64,000 bases of DNA from Marinobacter panjinensis (GCF_005298175.1 NZ_SZYH01000003.1:140049-204048), one strand, 5' to 3'; numbered from the stretch's first letter, positions 1-8,673 are shown. The notes: generated by a model not told the origin, from the letters alone. Program-made: numbers and translations.

Positions 1-1
1 G

Positions 2-220
2 GTTTGCCGCGTGGATGTGATCGATAACGGGCCCGGCATACCACCAGACCTGTTGCAGAACGTTTTCTACCCGATGATCAGTGGACGGGCGAGTGGGACC
101 GGCCTTGGCTTGTCCATCACCCAGAGCATCATCGGGCAACATCACGGGCTGGTTGAATGTGAGAGCCAGCCCGGCGAAACCGACTTCATCATCTTCCTGC
201 CCCTGGAGGACAACCTATGA
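2..220 (+). CDS. ntrB: Nitrogen regulation sensor kinase NtrB, C-terminal fragment
   Basis: This is the last 72 codons of a histidine kinase whose 5' part lies before the window. The visible part is the ATP-binding HATPase domain: the N/G1 region reads DVIDNGPGIPPDL and the G2 box reads GTGLGLSI, followed by the QHHG and E-x-x-PG tail typical of NtrB. NtrB autophosphorylates and phosphorylates NtrC under nitrogen limitation, and dephosphorylates it when PII signals nitrogen excess. Its stop codon overlaps the ntrC start (ATGA at 217-220), so the pair is translationally coupled. The identity rests on this pairing and on the kinase motifs. Confidence 0.9.
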   Translation, partial: VCRVDVIDNGPGIPPDLLQNVFYPMISGRASGTGLGLSITQSIIGQHHGLVECESQPGETDFIIFLPLEDNL

Positions 221-1644
221 GCCAACCGGCAAACGTCTGGATCATTGACGACGACCGCAGTATACGCTGGGTGCTGGAGCGCGCCCTGAACCAGGCCGGT
301 ATGCAGCCCCGGGTGTTTGAAAGCGGTGAAAGCATCATGATGCGGCTGGAGCACGAACAGCCGGACGCCATCATCAGCGATATCCGCATGCCCGGCGTGG
401 ACGGCATCACCCTGCTGTCCCAGATTGTTGAGGTGCACCCGGACCTGCCGGTGATCATCATGACCGCCCACTCCGACCTGGAAAGCGCGGTAACCAGCTA
501 CCAGACCGGCGCCTTCGAATACCTGCCCAAGCCCTTTGATGTGGATGACGCTGTCGCCCTTGTGAAGCGGGCAGTAGCTCATAGCCATGAGCGCAGGGCC
601 ACCTCAGAGCCCCAGGCCGAGAGCACCCAACGCAATACCGAGATCATTGGTGAAGCGCCCGCCATGCAGGAAGTCTTCAGGGCCATTGGGCGCCTGTCGC
701 ACTCCAACATCACCGTACTGATCAACGGCGAAAGTGGCACCGGTAAAGAACTGGTGGCTCAGGCCCTGCACAACCACAGCCCCCGGGCCAGCCGCCCGTT
801 TATCGCGCTGAACATGGCAGCCATCCCCAAGGACCTGATCGAGTCCGAGCTGTTCGGCCATGAGAAAGGCGCTTTCACCGGCGCCGCTGCCGCCAGACAG
901 GGGCGTTTCGAGCAAGCCAACGGCGGCACCCTGTTTCTGGATGAAATCGGCGATATGCCTGCCGACACCCAAACTCGGCTGTTACGGGTACTGGCCGACG
1001 GCGAATTCTACCGGGTGGGCGGTACCACACCCATCAAGGTGGACGTACGCATCATCGCCGCCACACACCAGGACCTGGAAAAACTGGTCCAGGCCGGCAC
1101 CTTCCGGGAAGACCTGTTCCATCGCCTGAACGTGATCCGGGTACACCTGCCCAAACTGGCGGAACGCCGGGAAGACATCCCCCGACTGATGGAGCACTTC
1201 CTCAAACGCGCAGCCAAGGAACTGGCGGTGGAAACCAAACTGCTACGCCCGGAAGCGGAAGAATACCTGACCACCCTGCCCTGGCCCGGCAATGTCCGCC
1301 AGCTGGAAAACACCTGCCGCTGGCTGACCGTGATGGCCAGTGGCCGCGAGGTTCACATAGATGATCTTCCACCGGAGCTGATGCAGCAGGCAGAAGCTCC
1401 GGCGACGGGCCAGACCTGGCAGGAAGGTTTGCGAAACTGGGCCGAGCAGGAATTAAAGCGCGGACGAAAAGCGATTCTCGATACGGCTGTACCGGAGTTT
1501 GAGCGCATCATGATCGAAACAGCGCTGAAACATACCGGCGGTCGTCGTCGGGATGCTTCCATCCTGCTGGGCTGGGGTCGGAATACGTTGACGCGGAAGA
1601 TTAACGAGCTGGGGATGGATCACCCGGAGGGGGAAGAGGACTGA
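217..1644 (+). CDS. ntrC: Nitrogen regulation response regulator NtrC (NR-I), sigma-54 activator
   Basis: This 475-residue protein has the full NtrC architecture. The receiver domain (about residues 1-120) has the acidic pocket DDD at 11-13, phosphoacceptor Asp55 and the conserved Lys in YLPKPFD. The AAA+ domain (about 145-380) has Walker A GESGTGKE at 171-178, the sigma-54 contact loop GAFTGA at 218-223 and Walker B LFLDEIGD. A Fis-type helix-turn-helix ends the protein (about 430-470). When phosphorylated it oligomerises and activates sigma-54 promoters for glutamine synthetase and nitrogen scavenging genes. It runs head-on into mshQ with only 13 bases between the two stop codons and no obvious terminator there. 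Confidence 0.97.
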   Translation: MSQPANVWIIDDDRSIRWVLERALNQAGMQPRVFESGESIMMRLEHEQPDAIISDIRMPGVDGITLLSQIVEVHPDLPVIIMTAHSDLESAVTSYQTGAFEYLPKPFDVDDAVALVKRAVAHSHERRATSEPQAESTQRNTEIIGEAPAMQEVFRAIGRLSHSNITVLINGESGTGKELVAQALHNHSPRASRPFIALNMAAIPKDLIESELFGHEKGAFTGAAAARQGRFEQANGGTLFLDEIGDMPADTQTRLLRVLADGEFYRVGGTTPIKVDVRIIAATHQDLEKLVQAGTFREDLFHRLNVIRVHLPKLAERREDIPRLMEHFLKRAAKELAVETKLLRPEAEEYLTTLPWPGNVRQLENTCRWLTVMASGREVHIDDLPPELMQQAEAPATGQTWQEGLRNWAEQELKRGRKAILDTAVPEFERIMIETALKHTGGRRRDASILLGWGRNTLTRKINELGMDHPEGEED

Positions 1645-1657
1645 ACCCTCTTTCCCG

Positions 1658-4600
1658 CTACCTTTCTCGCCAGTAGATAACCCGGTCATGGCCCCGGTAA
1701 ACACCGAAAGTGGCGAGGGCAGAGGGGTTTTCCAAGGCTCCGTCATCATTGTAGTCGCCCTGGAGCCAGTCGGGGACCGAAAAGGTCACTCCCACATCGC
1801 CCGTGTTGCCCTCACCCGGAGCTGACAGAATCAGTTCACTGCCTGCAGGAGGTTCTCCGACGAGCAGCGTATCGGATGCGGCGATAACCGATGTGCTGCC
1901 CCCGGACAGACCGGACTCATCCAGCGACACCATCGTACCCGAATCATAAACCCAACAACTGTCCGCCTCATTGAGGACAAATTCCGAGCCCGTGTAATAA
2001 TCGGCCCGGAAAGGCACGGTCAGGTCGGCTGTTTCAGGACCGTAGGCATTGTCTATGTTCAATCGCCCATATCGTATCTGGAAGCCGAATGAGGGGCTCA
2101 ATTCCATGGGTGTCTGGGGCGAAGCGGTTACGCCGTCCGAATCCTCCAATCCACTCAACTCAATGGAATAATCCGGCGTAAATGGTGCCACTCGCGAATC
2201 AGTGGTTTTGTCGAAAACCAAAGTGTCTGCAGCAGAAAAGATATACTGCACTTGCCCGGCACCAAGGTTCGACAGAGTCATTCCCGCAAGCGTTGCCGTA
2301 ACCGGGAAAGGGTTTCCCGGCCCATCGACGGCAGTATTATCATTGCTACCTGCCACCCTGGCGAGGTCCAGTGCATCAAGCTTCAGAAAATCGCCAGACG
2401 TATAATTCTGAGTCACGGTGCCGGCGGCATTCAGCGCGTCGACCGTAATGATAGGCTCAAAACCATTCTGCCAGTTCAGGCTCTGCCCCATATAAGCAAA
2501 ATCAGTAGTACTGGCCGTGCAGAAAGGATCAACAATACCCGCCTCGGCGACCGTCAGCTCGAAGCGTGCCGGAATGAATCGGCCCACGTTGTCCAGCCGG
2601 GTTCCTACCACGTCCTCGAACCCCAGATAGCCGGAGCCCCCTGCCAGCCGCGGTGTCAGTGCGATAATGCCCACCTCGGGCCAATTAAACTCACCACAGG
2701 CGCTACCATTAGCAGCACTGGTTCCGTCACAGGCCTGACCGAAGGCACCAAAGCCCCCGCCAATGGGCGGGTCCTCACCACCGGACGGTGCTATCAGAAG
2801 AGACTCAAGACCCACCGATTCGGGGGAGCTTTCCTGCCCGAAGTTGGGAGTCAGATCACCGTTGGCATTGAGCGCTGACACTGTAATTTCAAACGATTCA
2901 CCCGCAGTCCTGAAAATACTACCGCTGGCATCCGTGGCCTGAGGATTGCCGGGAACATCCAACCTGAAGCGGTCCGGCCTGGCAATAAAATCGGCCTGTC
3001 CGATGAGCACAAGGCCGGCATCGCCGTTCGCTTCGCTGCCGTCATATCGGGCGTTCAACCCCACACGACCAACATCCGGGTAGGTCAGATCAAAAGCCGC
3101 GATGCCATTAGCGTTGAAGTCAAAGGTATTCACCGTGCCCGGTGAGGCCTTGGCAACCGGCTGCGCGCCTATCACGACGGCTTCGGTTCCCGAACTTGGG
3201 TCGCTGTAGGTCGACCAGAGGGCGACATCCCGGGTAACGTCTGAAAAACCGGGCACGCAGCGCTGGCTGGTATCCTCCTTTCGGACTGCAGCGATTGTAC
3301 CGCCCGCTGCCACCGCAGAGGTATGAGCGGGCACGTCGATGATGAAACCGGCATCAAGGAAGGTCATTTCACAGGTTTCCAGTCCCCCGCTGAAGCAACG
3401 GGGCGGGTTGGTTGCCAGAGGGCTGCTGGCCTGGGCATTGAGGGTCACGGTTTCAGCTGTCGTGTATTGCAGCAAAACATTGGTGGTTTCGGTAAAGGTG
3501 ATCGGGTCTGGCGACCAGTTTTCCGTGGGTGATGAGAAATCCACGGTCACAGGGTCACTGAATAGCGTGCTGCAATCTTCATCAGCACAGGCAGTAACAG
3601 TAATATCGGCTGGCGAGCAGGTCAGGCCGCTACCGGGGTGTGTCAGGCGGATATGATCCGGGCCGATGTTGCAGGGAAAAGTCAGCCGTCTTTTCTGGTC
3701 GATTTTTTCAGCGCTCAGCGCCGCTCCGAATATGCGGAATTCATCAATTCGCCCCAGCCAGCGCTGGTTCTTGGCGCCCTGCCCGATGTCAAGGCGTCCA
3801 ACCCGAGCCAGCAGGCCGTCACCGCCAGTTCCTTCACTCGCCGAGACCCCAACCTCGACTCCATCAACGAAGACTTTGATGCCTCTGCCGCGCTCCCAGG
3901 TCATGGCCAGGTGTTGCCACTCATCCCGGACCATGACATTTCCCACGGTTTCCACCTGCAGACACTCTTCGCTGGCATTACAGTCGTCCGATGAAATGCT
4001 TGCCTTGATCACATTCTGTTGATTTCCAAAAAAGCCGGCTGTGTCATAACGCAGGCCAAAGCGGTTGTCCCGGCCCGAAGCGGGGTCATCCGTGAAGAAA
4101 ATCCCGCGGTCGTTGCCGGCCAGCTGAGCGCCGTTGTAGACCCAGGCCATGACGGTAACGGCACCAAGACCATTGAGGTAGTCACCTGCATCCGTGTCCC
4201 TTAGCTGGTCGTTTGCGCCATCGAAGTCACCGTAGCGACAGGTACCCGGATTCCCCGGGATGGCCGACCCGGCCTGGCCTGTGGTCGCCCCATTGAGTGC
4301 TGTGGCATTCCGGCCATTGCCGCTGGCATCGAGGACCTCGCCCGGATTGCCAGACCAGTCCAACTGCTCCATCCGGTAGGTCACCAGGGGCTCGGGCAAA
4401 ATAAGACCTACACCTAACTGGCTTTCGAGTACGCCAAAGGGCTCACCCGCTTCGTTCCGGGCGTTACTGAGGGACAGATAGAAACGTCTCAATTCGGTAC
4501 TGCCCGAAACCCGGGTTGGTACTGTCACTTGAGCGGTGAGGTCGCCCGAGGCAATGGTGATGGTGCCGGTGGTTGCTGTGTAGTCAATGCCAGCAACCGC

Positions 4601-5326
4601 AGTATCGTCCCTGGTCTGGTAATCCACCCTCAGGTCTTCTGAAGCGGACTCGCTCAGAGTCACCGTGAAGATCGCATCTTCACCCTGAAATACCGTGGCG
4701 CCTGAGAGATCAATGCCGGGACCGCCGACATCCCCATCATTGGTGTTACCTTCAGTGGTCTCTCCCGACGCCCCGGAATCACCGCCCCAGCTTCCCGCGC
4801 CATCTGGCTGCCGGTTAAGGGTTTTGGTATTGGACCCCTCTGCTTCCCAGTCGTATGCCGGTTCGCATTCTTCGTCACGCTGGTTATAGAACTCACCCAC
4901 TGACAGATAGTCAATGGTGTCTCCACTGCTATCTTTCAGGATGACATCCATACCATCCGACAGATCGATAAAGTCTTCACTGGTGATGATGGAATTACCT
5001 GCGCTTATCCAAGGATAGGTAGAATCGTCCATACCGGCCACAGACAGATCGCCAGTGCAGTCGACGTCGGTACAGGCGCTCAGTGTCCAGCCGTCATAGT
5101 CCGCAGCGGTGATACCTGCGGACAGGACTTTGATTTCGATAAACCGGTCGTTGTTACTACCTTGCGAGAGCTGATGAACTTCATTGATTGTCACCAACCC
5201 GTGAAAATCCGCCGAGCAGGCAGCCCAGACAGCGCCGCTGTAAAACACAGCGCCCAGAGCGACCAGACCTCGCAGGCATAGACGGGAAAGCACAGAGTTT
5301 CGAGAGGCAGTCCACCATCTTGTCAT
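1658..5326 (-). CDS. mshQ: MSHA biogenesis protein MshQ, large secreted multidomain protein
   Basis: This 1222-residue protein is the last gene of the MSHA cluster. A signal peptide ends near residue 36 (AVWA before CSADF). Residues about 40-150 look like a lamin-tail domain (TINEVHQL, DRFIEI, YDGWTL). Residues about 200-290 look like a Calx-beta domain (FTVTLSE, AGIDYTATTGT). Residues about 316-545 are a LamG/concanavalin-like domain (GNGRNATALNG, GRIDEFRIF). The long C-terminal half matches my recollection of DUF6701 of the MshQ family. Its start overlaps the mshP stop. A role as pilus-associated adhesin or tip protein is an inference from domain content. MshQ identity rests on position after mshP and overall layout. 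Confidence 0.85.
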   Translation of the reverse strand: MTRWWTASRNSVLSRLCLRGLVALGAVFYSGAVWAACSADFHGLVTINEVHQLSQGSNNDRFIEIKVLSAGITAADYDGWTLSACTDVDCTGDLSVAGMDDSTYPWISAGNSIITSEDFIDLSDGMDVILKDSSGDTIDYLSVGEFYNQRDEECEPAYDWEAEGSNTKTLNRQPDGAGSWGGDSGASGETTEGNTNDGDVGGPGIDLSGATVFQGEDAIFTVTLSESASEDLRVDYQTRDDTAVAGIDYTATTGTITIASGDLTAQVTVPTRVSGSTELRRFYLSLSNARNEAGEPFGVLESQLGVGLILPEPLVTYRMEQLDWSGNPGEVLDASGNGRNATALNGATTGQAGSAIPGNPGTCRYGDFDGANDQLRDTDAGDYLNGLGAVTVMAWVYNGAQLAGNDRGIFFTDDPASGRDNRFGLRYDTAGFFGNQQNVIKASISSDDCNASEECLQVETVGNVMVRDEWQHLAMTWERGRGIKVFVDGVEVGVSASEGTGGDGLLARVGRLDIGQGAKNQRWLGRIDEFRIFGAALSAEKIDQKRRLTFPCNIGPDHIRLTHPGSGLTCSPADITVTACADEDCSTLFSDPVTVDFSSPTENWSPDPITFTETTNVLLQYTTAETVTLNAQASSPLATNPPRCFSGGLETCEMTFLDAGFIIDVPAHTSAVAAGGTIAAVRKEDTSQRCVPGFSDVTRDVALWSTYSDPSSGTEAVVIGAQPVAKASPGTVNTFDFNANGIAAFDLTYPDVGRVGLNARYDGSEANGDAGLVLIGQADFIARPDRFRLDVPGNPQATDASGSIFRTAGESFEITVSALNANGDLTPNFGQESSPESVGLESLLIAPSGGEDPPIGGGFGAFGQACDGTSAANGSACGEFNWPEVGIIALTPRLAGGSGYLGFEDVVGTRLDNVGRFIPARFELTVAEAGIVDPFCTASTTDFAYMGQSLNWQNGFEPIITVDALNAAGTVTQNYTSGDFLKLDALDLARVAGSNDNTAVDGPGNPFPVTATLAGMTLSNLGAGQVQYIFSAADTLVFDKTTDSRVAPFTPDYSIELSGLEDSDGVTASPQTPMELSPSFGFQIRYGRLNIDNAYGPETADLTVPFRADYYTGSEFVLNEADSCWVYDSGTMVSLDESGLSGGSTSVIAASDTLLVGEPPAGSELILSAPGEGNTGDVGVTFSVPDWLQGDYNDDGALENPSALATFGVYRGHDRVIYWRER

Positions 5327-5754
5327 CGGAATCGAACCTCCACAGAACGTTCGGCCCGGTCAGGGCCGGAGCCGCACTGGCCTGTGCTGGCCAGCGAATA
5401 GATCCTGTTGCCGCCGGAGCCGCCGATTCCAGGTGTGTCCGCAGACGAGCAGAAAATGGCAGCCTCGCATCCGGCCAGGGCAGCGCTGGGAAAATTAACC
5501 GACCAACTGCTTCCCAAGGCAGGGCACACACTGGGTGGGTCCGCGTCATTCAGGACACTGGCCACCCCCGCCTGGGCACCACTCTCCGCAGCGAAAAATG
5601 CCCTCTGGGACTGAATCTGCAAGCTGACAGACTCGCTGCTGCTCTCCTGGAGCTGCGCCATGCCCAATACCAGCAAAGCAAGCACCGTGATGATAAACAG
5701 TGCAACAGGAAGGCCGGCGCCATTCTGTCTGTTAAAGCCGGGATCACGGTACAT
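5323..5754 (-). CDS. mshP: MSHA minor pilin-like protein MshP
   Basis: This 143-residue PilX/GspK-like minor pilin has a short basic leader ending in NG, then AGLPVALFIITVLALLVLG and a polar helix rich in Ser, Glu and Gln (QESSSESVSLQIQSQ, AFFAAESGAQAG). This is the signature of minor pilins that sit at the pilus tip. Position 5 after the presumed cleavage site is Val instead of the usual Glu, as in GspK-type pilins. I chose the ATG at 5754, which gives an 11-base overlap with mshO; a longer reading to 5793 would overlap mshO more and adds an arginine-rich stretch with no family resemblance. The stop overlaps mshQ. Confidence 0.85.
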   Translation of the reverse strand: MYRDPGFNRQNGAGLPVALFIITVLALLVLGMAQLQESSSESVSLQIQSQRAFFAAESGAQAGVASVLNDADPPSVCPALGSSWSVNFPSAALAGCEAAIFCSSADTPGIGGSGGNRIYSLASTGQCGSGPDRAERSVEVRFR

Positions 5755-6523
5755 TACGGATTTGCACCTCCTGGCTGACCGTCGTGGTCTCATCGCCCTG
5801 TCGATCTTCCAGGGTAAAGGTAAACTGCACTACCGCGGCCCTGCGGAAGGTCGCCGGCGTAAACTGGAAATCCACATTGCCCTGAAGGTTGGCCGCCATC
5901 ACCTCAGAAATGCCATCGATAGGTGGTGCCGGCTGGCTTGGGTCTCTGGCATAACCACTGTAACGGTACAGGAAGCGGCCACTCTGGCAGAGACTAACCG
6001 GCTCACTGACGATGAAAAGACGCTTCTCTGGCGACTGGCGGCTGAACCGGTGGCTCTCACTCAGGGTTATCACTGCAGGCGATGAACCATTGTCCATTGC
6101 GCTGATTTCCGATGACACCGGCCCCGGATCGGAGTCGCCGTAGAGTGAGGAGACCGGTGTTCCGTAACCATAGACCACGGCCCGAATGCCTCCTATTGCG
6201 GGAACATTGCTTAACGGGGCGACAGAAATGCGGTCAAAGTCCGGCCCTTTGGTCAGCTCCGTATAACTTGTCCCTGCTGCGATGGGAATCCATTCAATAC
6301 AGCTGCCGGAGGTACGCACGGACAGCGGAAAGGCACCACGCAGCTCCCTGGTGATCTGCTCGCTGATCACAACACCCTGCAGTGCTCTTTGCTGACGGGC
6401 CCCCACGTCGATGGCACCGCTGGTCGAAAGAGCCACAAACTGTACGGAAATTGTGGCGACTATACCCAGCAGGATGATCACGATGATCAGTTCCACCAGC
6501 GTAAAACCTGCATGCCGGCGCAT
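5744..6523 (-). CDS. mshO: MSHA minor pilin MshO
   Basis: This 259-residue PilW/GspJ-like minor pilin has a 6-residue type III leader (MRRHAG) followed by FTLVELIIVIILLGIV, with Glu5 present, so it should be cut and methylated by the prepilin peptidase PilD. The globular part contains YRYSGYARD and a C-terminal beta segment ending in a TTTVSQEVQIRNV tail. It probably helps form the initiating tip complex with MshC, MshD and MshP. Its ATG overlaps the mshD stop by one base. The assignment to MshO rests on size, position between mshD and mshP, and the pilin N-terminus. Confidence 0.87.
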   Translation of the reverse strand: MRRHAGFTLVELIIVIILLGIVATISVQFVALSTSGAIDVGARQQRALQGVVISEQITRELRGAFPLSVRTSGSCIEWIPIAAGTSYTELTKGPDFDRISVAPLSNVPAIGGIRAVVYGYGTPVSSLYGDSDPGPVSSEISAMDNGSSPAVITLSESHRFSRQSPEKRLFIVSEPVSLCQSGRFLYRYSGYARDPSQPAPPIDGISEVMAANLQGNVDFQFTPATFRRAAVVQFTFTLEDRQGDETTTVSQEVQIRNVP

Positions 6524-7011
6524 CAGAAGTTGGTCCGATAGACGGTAAATTGATAATTCTGATCCAAAGGATCCAGAATCGTGACATCTATGCGCTTGGC
6601 GTCGTCACCGGGAAGACCGATTTCTCCGCCAGCACAGACCACGCTCACCGATACCGTGAACCCGGAATAGGCGGTTGGATCAAGCAGGTCGCCTTCCGCG
6701 TTTCTGGGGCTCTCATTATTGATGGCGTTATAGTCGTCAGCATCGTCGTAGGCGGCCCGATCTGACTCTTCCGTGTTGATGGAGCAGCCGCTCGATCTGG
6801 GCACACCGCCCTGCGGCGTGTTTTCTGAATATCTTCTCGACAGAATCTCATCCATATAAATCTGGGCCAGGGAGACCGCCCGGGTCTGGTTCAGAGGATC
6901 TGCACTGCGGCCAACGATGAGCGAAAAGGCCCCTACCACGCCCGCAATCGCCACACCAATGATGACAATGGTGATGATCAACTCCACCAGGGTGGTGCCG
7001 CGCTGCATCAT
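6523..7011 (-). CDS. mshD: MSHA minor pilin MshD
   Basis: This 162-residue PilV/GspI-like minor pilin has a very short leader (MMQRG) followed by TTLVELIITIVIIGVAIAGV, with Glu5 present. The Q-x-Y-M-D-E-I-L motif after the helix is typical of the PilV/MshD group, which has a pair of cysteines in the globular region (Cys near SSGCSI and VVCAGG). I chose the ATG at 7011 because it begins just after the mshC stop; extension upstream to 7062 would overlap mshC and place 17 extra residues before the leader. Confidence 0.87.
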   Translation of the reverse strand: MMQRGTTLVELIITIVIIGVAIAGVVGAFSLIVGRSADPLNQTRAVSLAQIYMDEILSRRYSENTPQGGVPRSSGCSINTEESDRAAYDDADDYNAINNESPRNAEGDLLDPTAYSGFTVSVSVVCAGGEIGLPGDDAKRIDVTILDPLDQNYQFTVYRTNF

Positions 7012-7013
7012 GA

Positions 7014-7472
7014 TCACGGCTGGCAACTCCCGGCATAGACCGCGCCCAGGGAACTCAGGCATGTCTGGTAGGTGCTCTCGCCCGAAAACGTAAACAAGAC
7101 ATTCCCGGCAGTATCAGGACGGCCCAGATCATCGAAGCTGATGGGAAGGGTTGCACCTGCAACGGAAAAGCTGGTTCCGTTTCGCCCGATACGGAACTGC
7201 CGTTCGGAAGAAGTGCCAGGGCCAACCGTGAAGACAAAATCATCGGGGCCCTGTGTCACCGTAAAACCACTTGCCTCATTGCCCGCCAGCGCTGCCTGTT
7301 GTGCAAGCAGTGAGGCGGAGGCAAGTTGCTGGGTTGCCAGCAAGGGAGAAAAGGCCGAACGACCGGCAAACAGGCCAACACCCAGAGCGGAGAGCACTCC
7401 GATCAGGATGATGACCATAACCAGCTCAACAAGGGTGAACCCCGATGACCTCGGGGCGTTCTTTATTGTCAT
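7014..7472 (-). CDS. mshC: MSHA minor pilin MshC
   Basis: This 152-residue GspH/FimT-like minor pilin has leader MTIKNAPRSSG and then FTLVELVMVIILIGVLSALG with Glu5 present. The globular part is a short beta domain with a cysteine pair near the C-terminus (YQTCLSSL and GSCQP). I chose the ATG at 7472; the open frame continues to 7544 but those 24 extra codons come from a REP-like palindrome and do not look like a pilin leader. The gene sits between mshA and mshD as in Vibrio MSHA loci. Confidence 0.87.
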   Translation of the reverse strand: MTIKNAPRSSGFTLVELVMVIILIGVLSALGVGLFAGRSAFSPLLATQQLASASLLAQQAALAGNEASGFTVTQGPDDFVFTVGPGTSSERQFRIGRNGTSFSVAGATLPISFDDLGRPDTAGNVLFTFSGESTYQTCLSSLGAVYAGSCQP

Positions 7473-7511
7473 GCCCCTCCCCCGGATTCCCGGCCACCCC
7501 ACACGCAAAAC

Positions 7512-7598
7512 GTAGGTCGGATTAGCGTGAGCGTAATCCGACATTGGGTGCCATGAGTGATCAGCTTTCTTGGATCGCGCTCCGCTAATCCGACGTAC
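7512..7598. repeat. REP-like palindromic element between mshA and mshC
   Basis: The arm GTAGGTCGGATTAGCG (7512-7527) is repeated in inverted orientation as CGCTAATCCGACGTAC (7583-7598), one mismatch. An inner hairpin is formed by GTCGGATTA (7516-7524) with TAATCCGAC (7534-7542). The core GTAGGTCGG is shared with a second palindrome after uvrA, so this is a dispersed repeat and not a gene-specific operator. It could act as a stabilising 3' hairpin that lets mshA mRNA outlast its neighbours; that is inference. Confidence 0.75.
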
Positions 7599-7606
7599 GA
7601 AGATTG

Positions 7607-8083
7607 TTAACTACAAGTTTCGTCACCACCAATAACTGGCGGAACAGTCGCTGAAGTTGCCTGCGTGTATGTCACAGTACAATCACTAGCAATTGTTACC
7701 GTGAACGGGTCTGATGTTTCATCAAAATCTACTCCGTCGACTTGAGCGGCACCACCGATACCAACCCCTGGCGACGAGACCGGAACAGAAGCTGGATAGC
7801 CGTGTACCATATCAACGGTGACACCTTCCAAAGTGATAGTTGCAGTTGCATCTGTATTTGAGCACGAGTCAGAGGCTAGGCACTTTGCATGGGCAATCGC
7901 ACTCGCCGACCGAATTGATCCGGAAATTCCTTCTCGCGATGCTGAACGTGCATCTCCACCAAAATCCGCAAACCTAGGCAATGCAAACGCCGCCAAAATA
8001 CCCAAAATCACAATCACCATAACCAGTTCGATCAGGGTGAAACCTTTTTCTTTTCTTGCTGCAATGACTGTCATCGCTTTCAT
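7607..8083 (-). CDS. mshA: MSHA major pilin MshA
   Basis: This 158-residue type IVa pilin has leader MKAMTVIAARKEKG, then FTLIELVMVIVILGILAAFALPRF, with Glu5 and the ALPRF end of the hydrophobic helix. The C-terminal half has cysteines in CLASDSC and in DCTVTYT...ETC, the last pair forming the expected disulfide loop. It should be the polymer subunit of the pilus. A GGAG ribosome-binding site lies 8 bases before the ATG. The gene is clearly AT-richer than its neighbours: I counted 25/60 and 26/60 G+C in the lines starting at 7681 and 7801, against 42/60 in the mshB line at 8461. Choosing MshA over MshB rests on gene order. Confidence 0.88.
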   Translation of the reverse strand: MKAMTVIAARKEKGFTLIELVMVIVILGILAAFALPRFADFGGDARSASREGISGSIRSASAIAHAKCLASDSCSNTDATATITLEGVTVDMVHGYPASVPVSSPGVGIGGAAQVDGVDFDETSDPFTVTIASDCTVTYTQATSATVPPVIGGDETCS

Positions 8084-8125
8084 AAACGTACTCCGTTTTT
8101 GGTCGCCAGATGGCTTTCAGGTTGA

Positions 8126-8638
8126 TCAGTTAATAGTAGTGTTAATCTCACCAGTGTCTGGGTCGTAAGCGATGGTGCTGCCCTCACCATCTGGTTGATA
8201 GGTAAACACGCAGTCACCGGCGGCATTTATGGAAATGACGTACTCCGGGTTGGTCCCGCTCACCGTCGGCGCGTTTGACTGCAATACTCCGAGCCAGACC
8301 TCTTCACATTTGGTTGCGTCCATGGTGTTGCTAGTGTCATTTGAAGCAACGGAGGTAGGCCAGCCCTCTCCGTTAACATCAACATTGTCGTTCCCGAATC
8401 CCACCACATCTGTTTGAGCGGTGGTAAACCCGTTGGATACCCACTGCGTTTTTGCCAGAGCGACACCGGCCGCCAACGCGCCAGCAGTGGCCCTGATGGT
8501 CGACTGATGTGCCTGCTCCGAGAGCTGCGCAAACCTTGGCAGCGCAAAGGCCGCCAGAATCGCCAGGATGGCAATAACCACCACCAGCTCAATCAGCGTA
8601 AAGCCCCGTTGTTCCTGTTTTCTATCGATCTGTTTCAT
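8126..8638 (-). CDS. mshB: MSHA pilin MshB
   Basis: This 170-residue pilin has leader MKQIDRKQEQRG followed by FTLIELVVVIAILAILAAFALPRF, with Glu5. Two cysteines bracket the end of the globular domain (TKCEEVW and GDCVFTY). It is nearly the same size as MshA and very similar across the first 30 mature residues, but differs fully afterwards, so it is likely a minor or alternate pilin. I chose the ATG at 8638, where GGGG lies 6 bases upstream; ATGs at 8641 and 8650 are also possible. It follows mshF and precedes mshA, as in Vibrio. Confidence 0.83.
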   Translation of the reverse strand: MKQIDRKQEQRGFTLIELVVVIAILAILAAFALPRFAQLSEQAHQSTIRATAGALAAGVALAKTQWVSNGFTTAQTDVVGFGNDNVDVNGEGWPTSVASNDTSNTMDATKCEEVWLGVLQSNAPTVSGTNPEYVISINAAGDCVFTYQPDGEGSTIAYDPDTGEINTTIN

Positions 8639-8673
8639 CATCAGCCCCATACCCGGTTTCTGGATTCGTTTCT

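Noticed and set aside
2252..2878. Plus-strand frame of 208 codons within mshQ
   Set aside because: Shadow of mshQ with no family resemblance.
7473..7544. N-terminal extension of MshC by 24 codons
   Set aside because: The codons derive from the REP-like palindrome; the family leader starts at 7472.
7512..7598. Palindrome read as an insertion-sequence remnant
   Set aside because: There is no transposase fragment or target-site duplication, and a related palindrome occurs after uvrA, so a REP-type repeat fits better.
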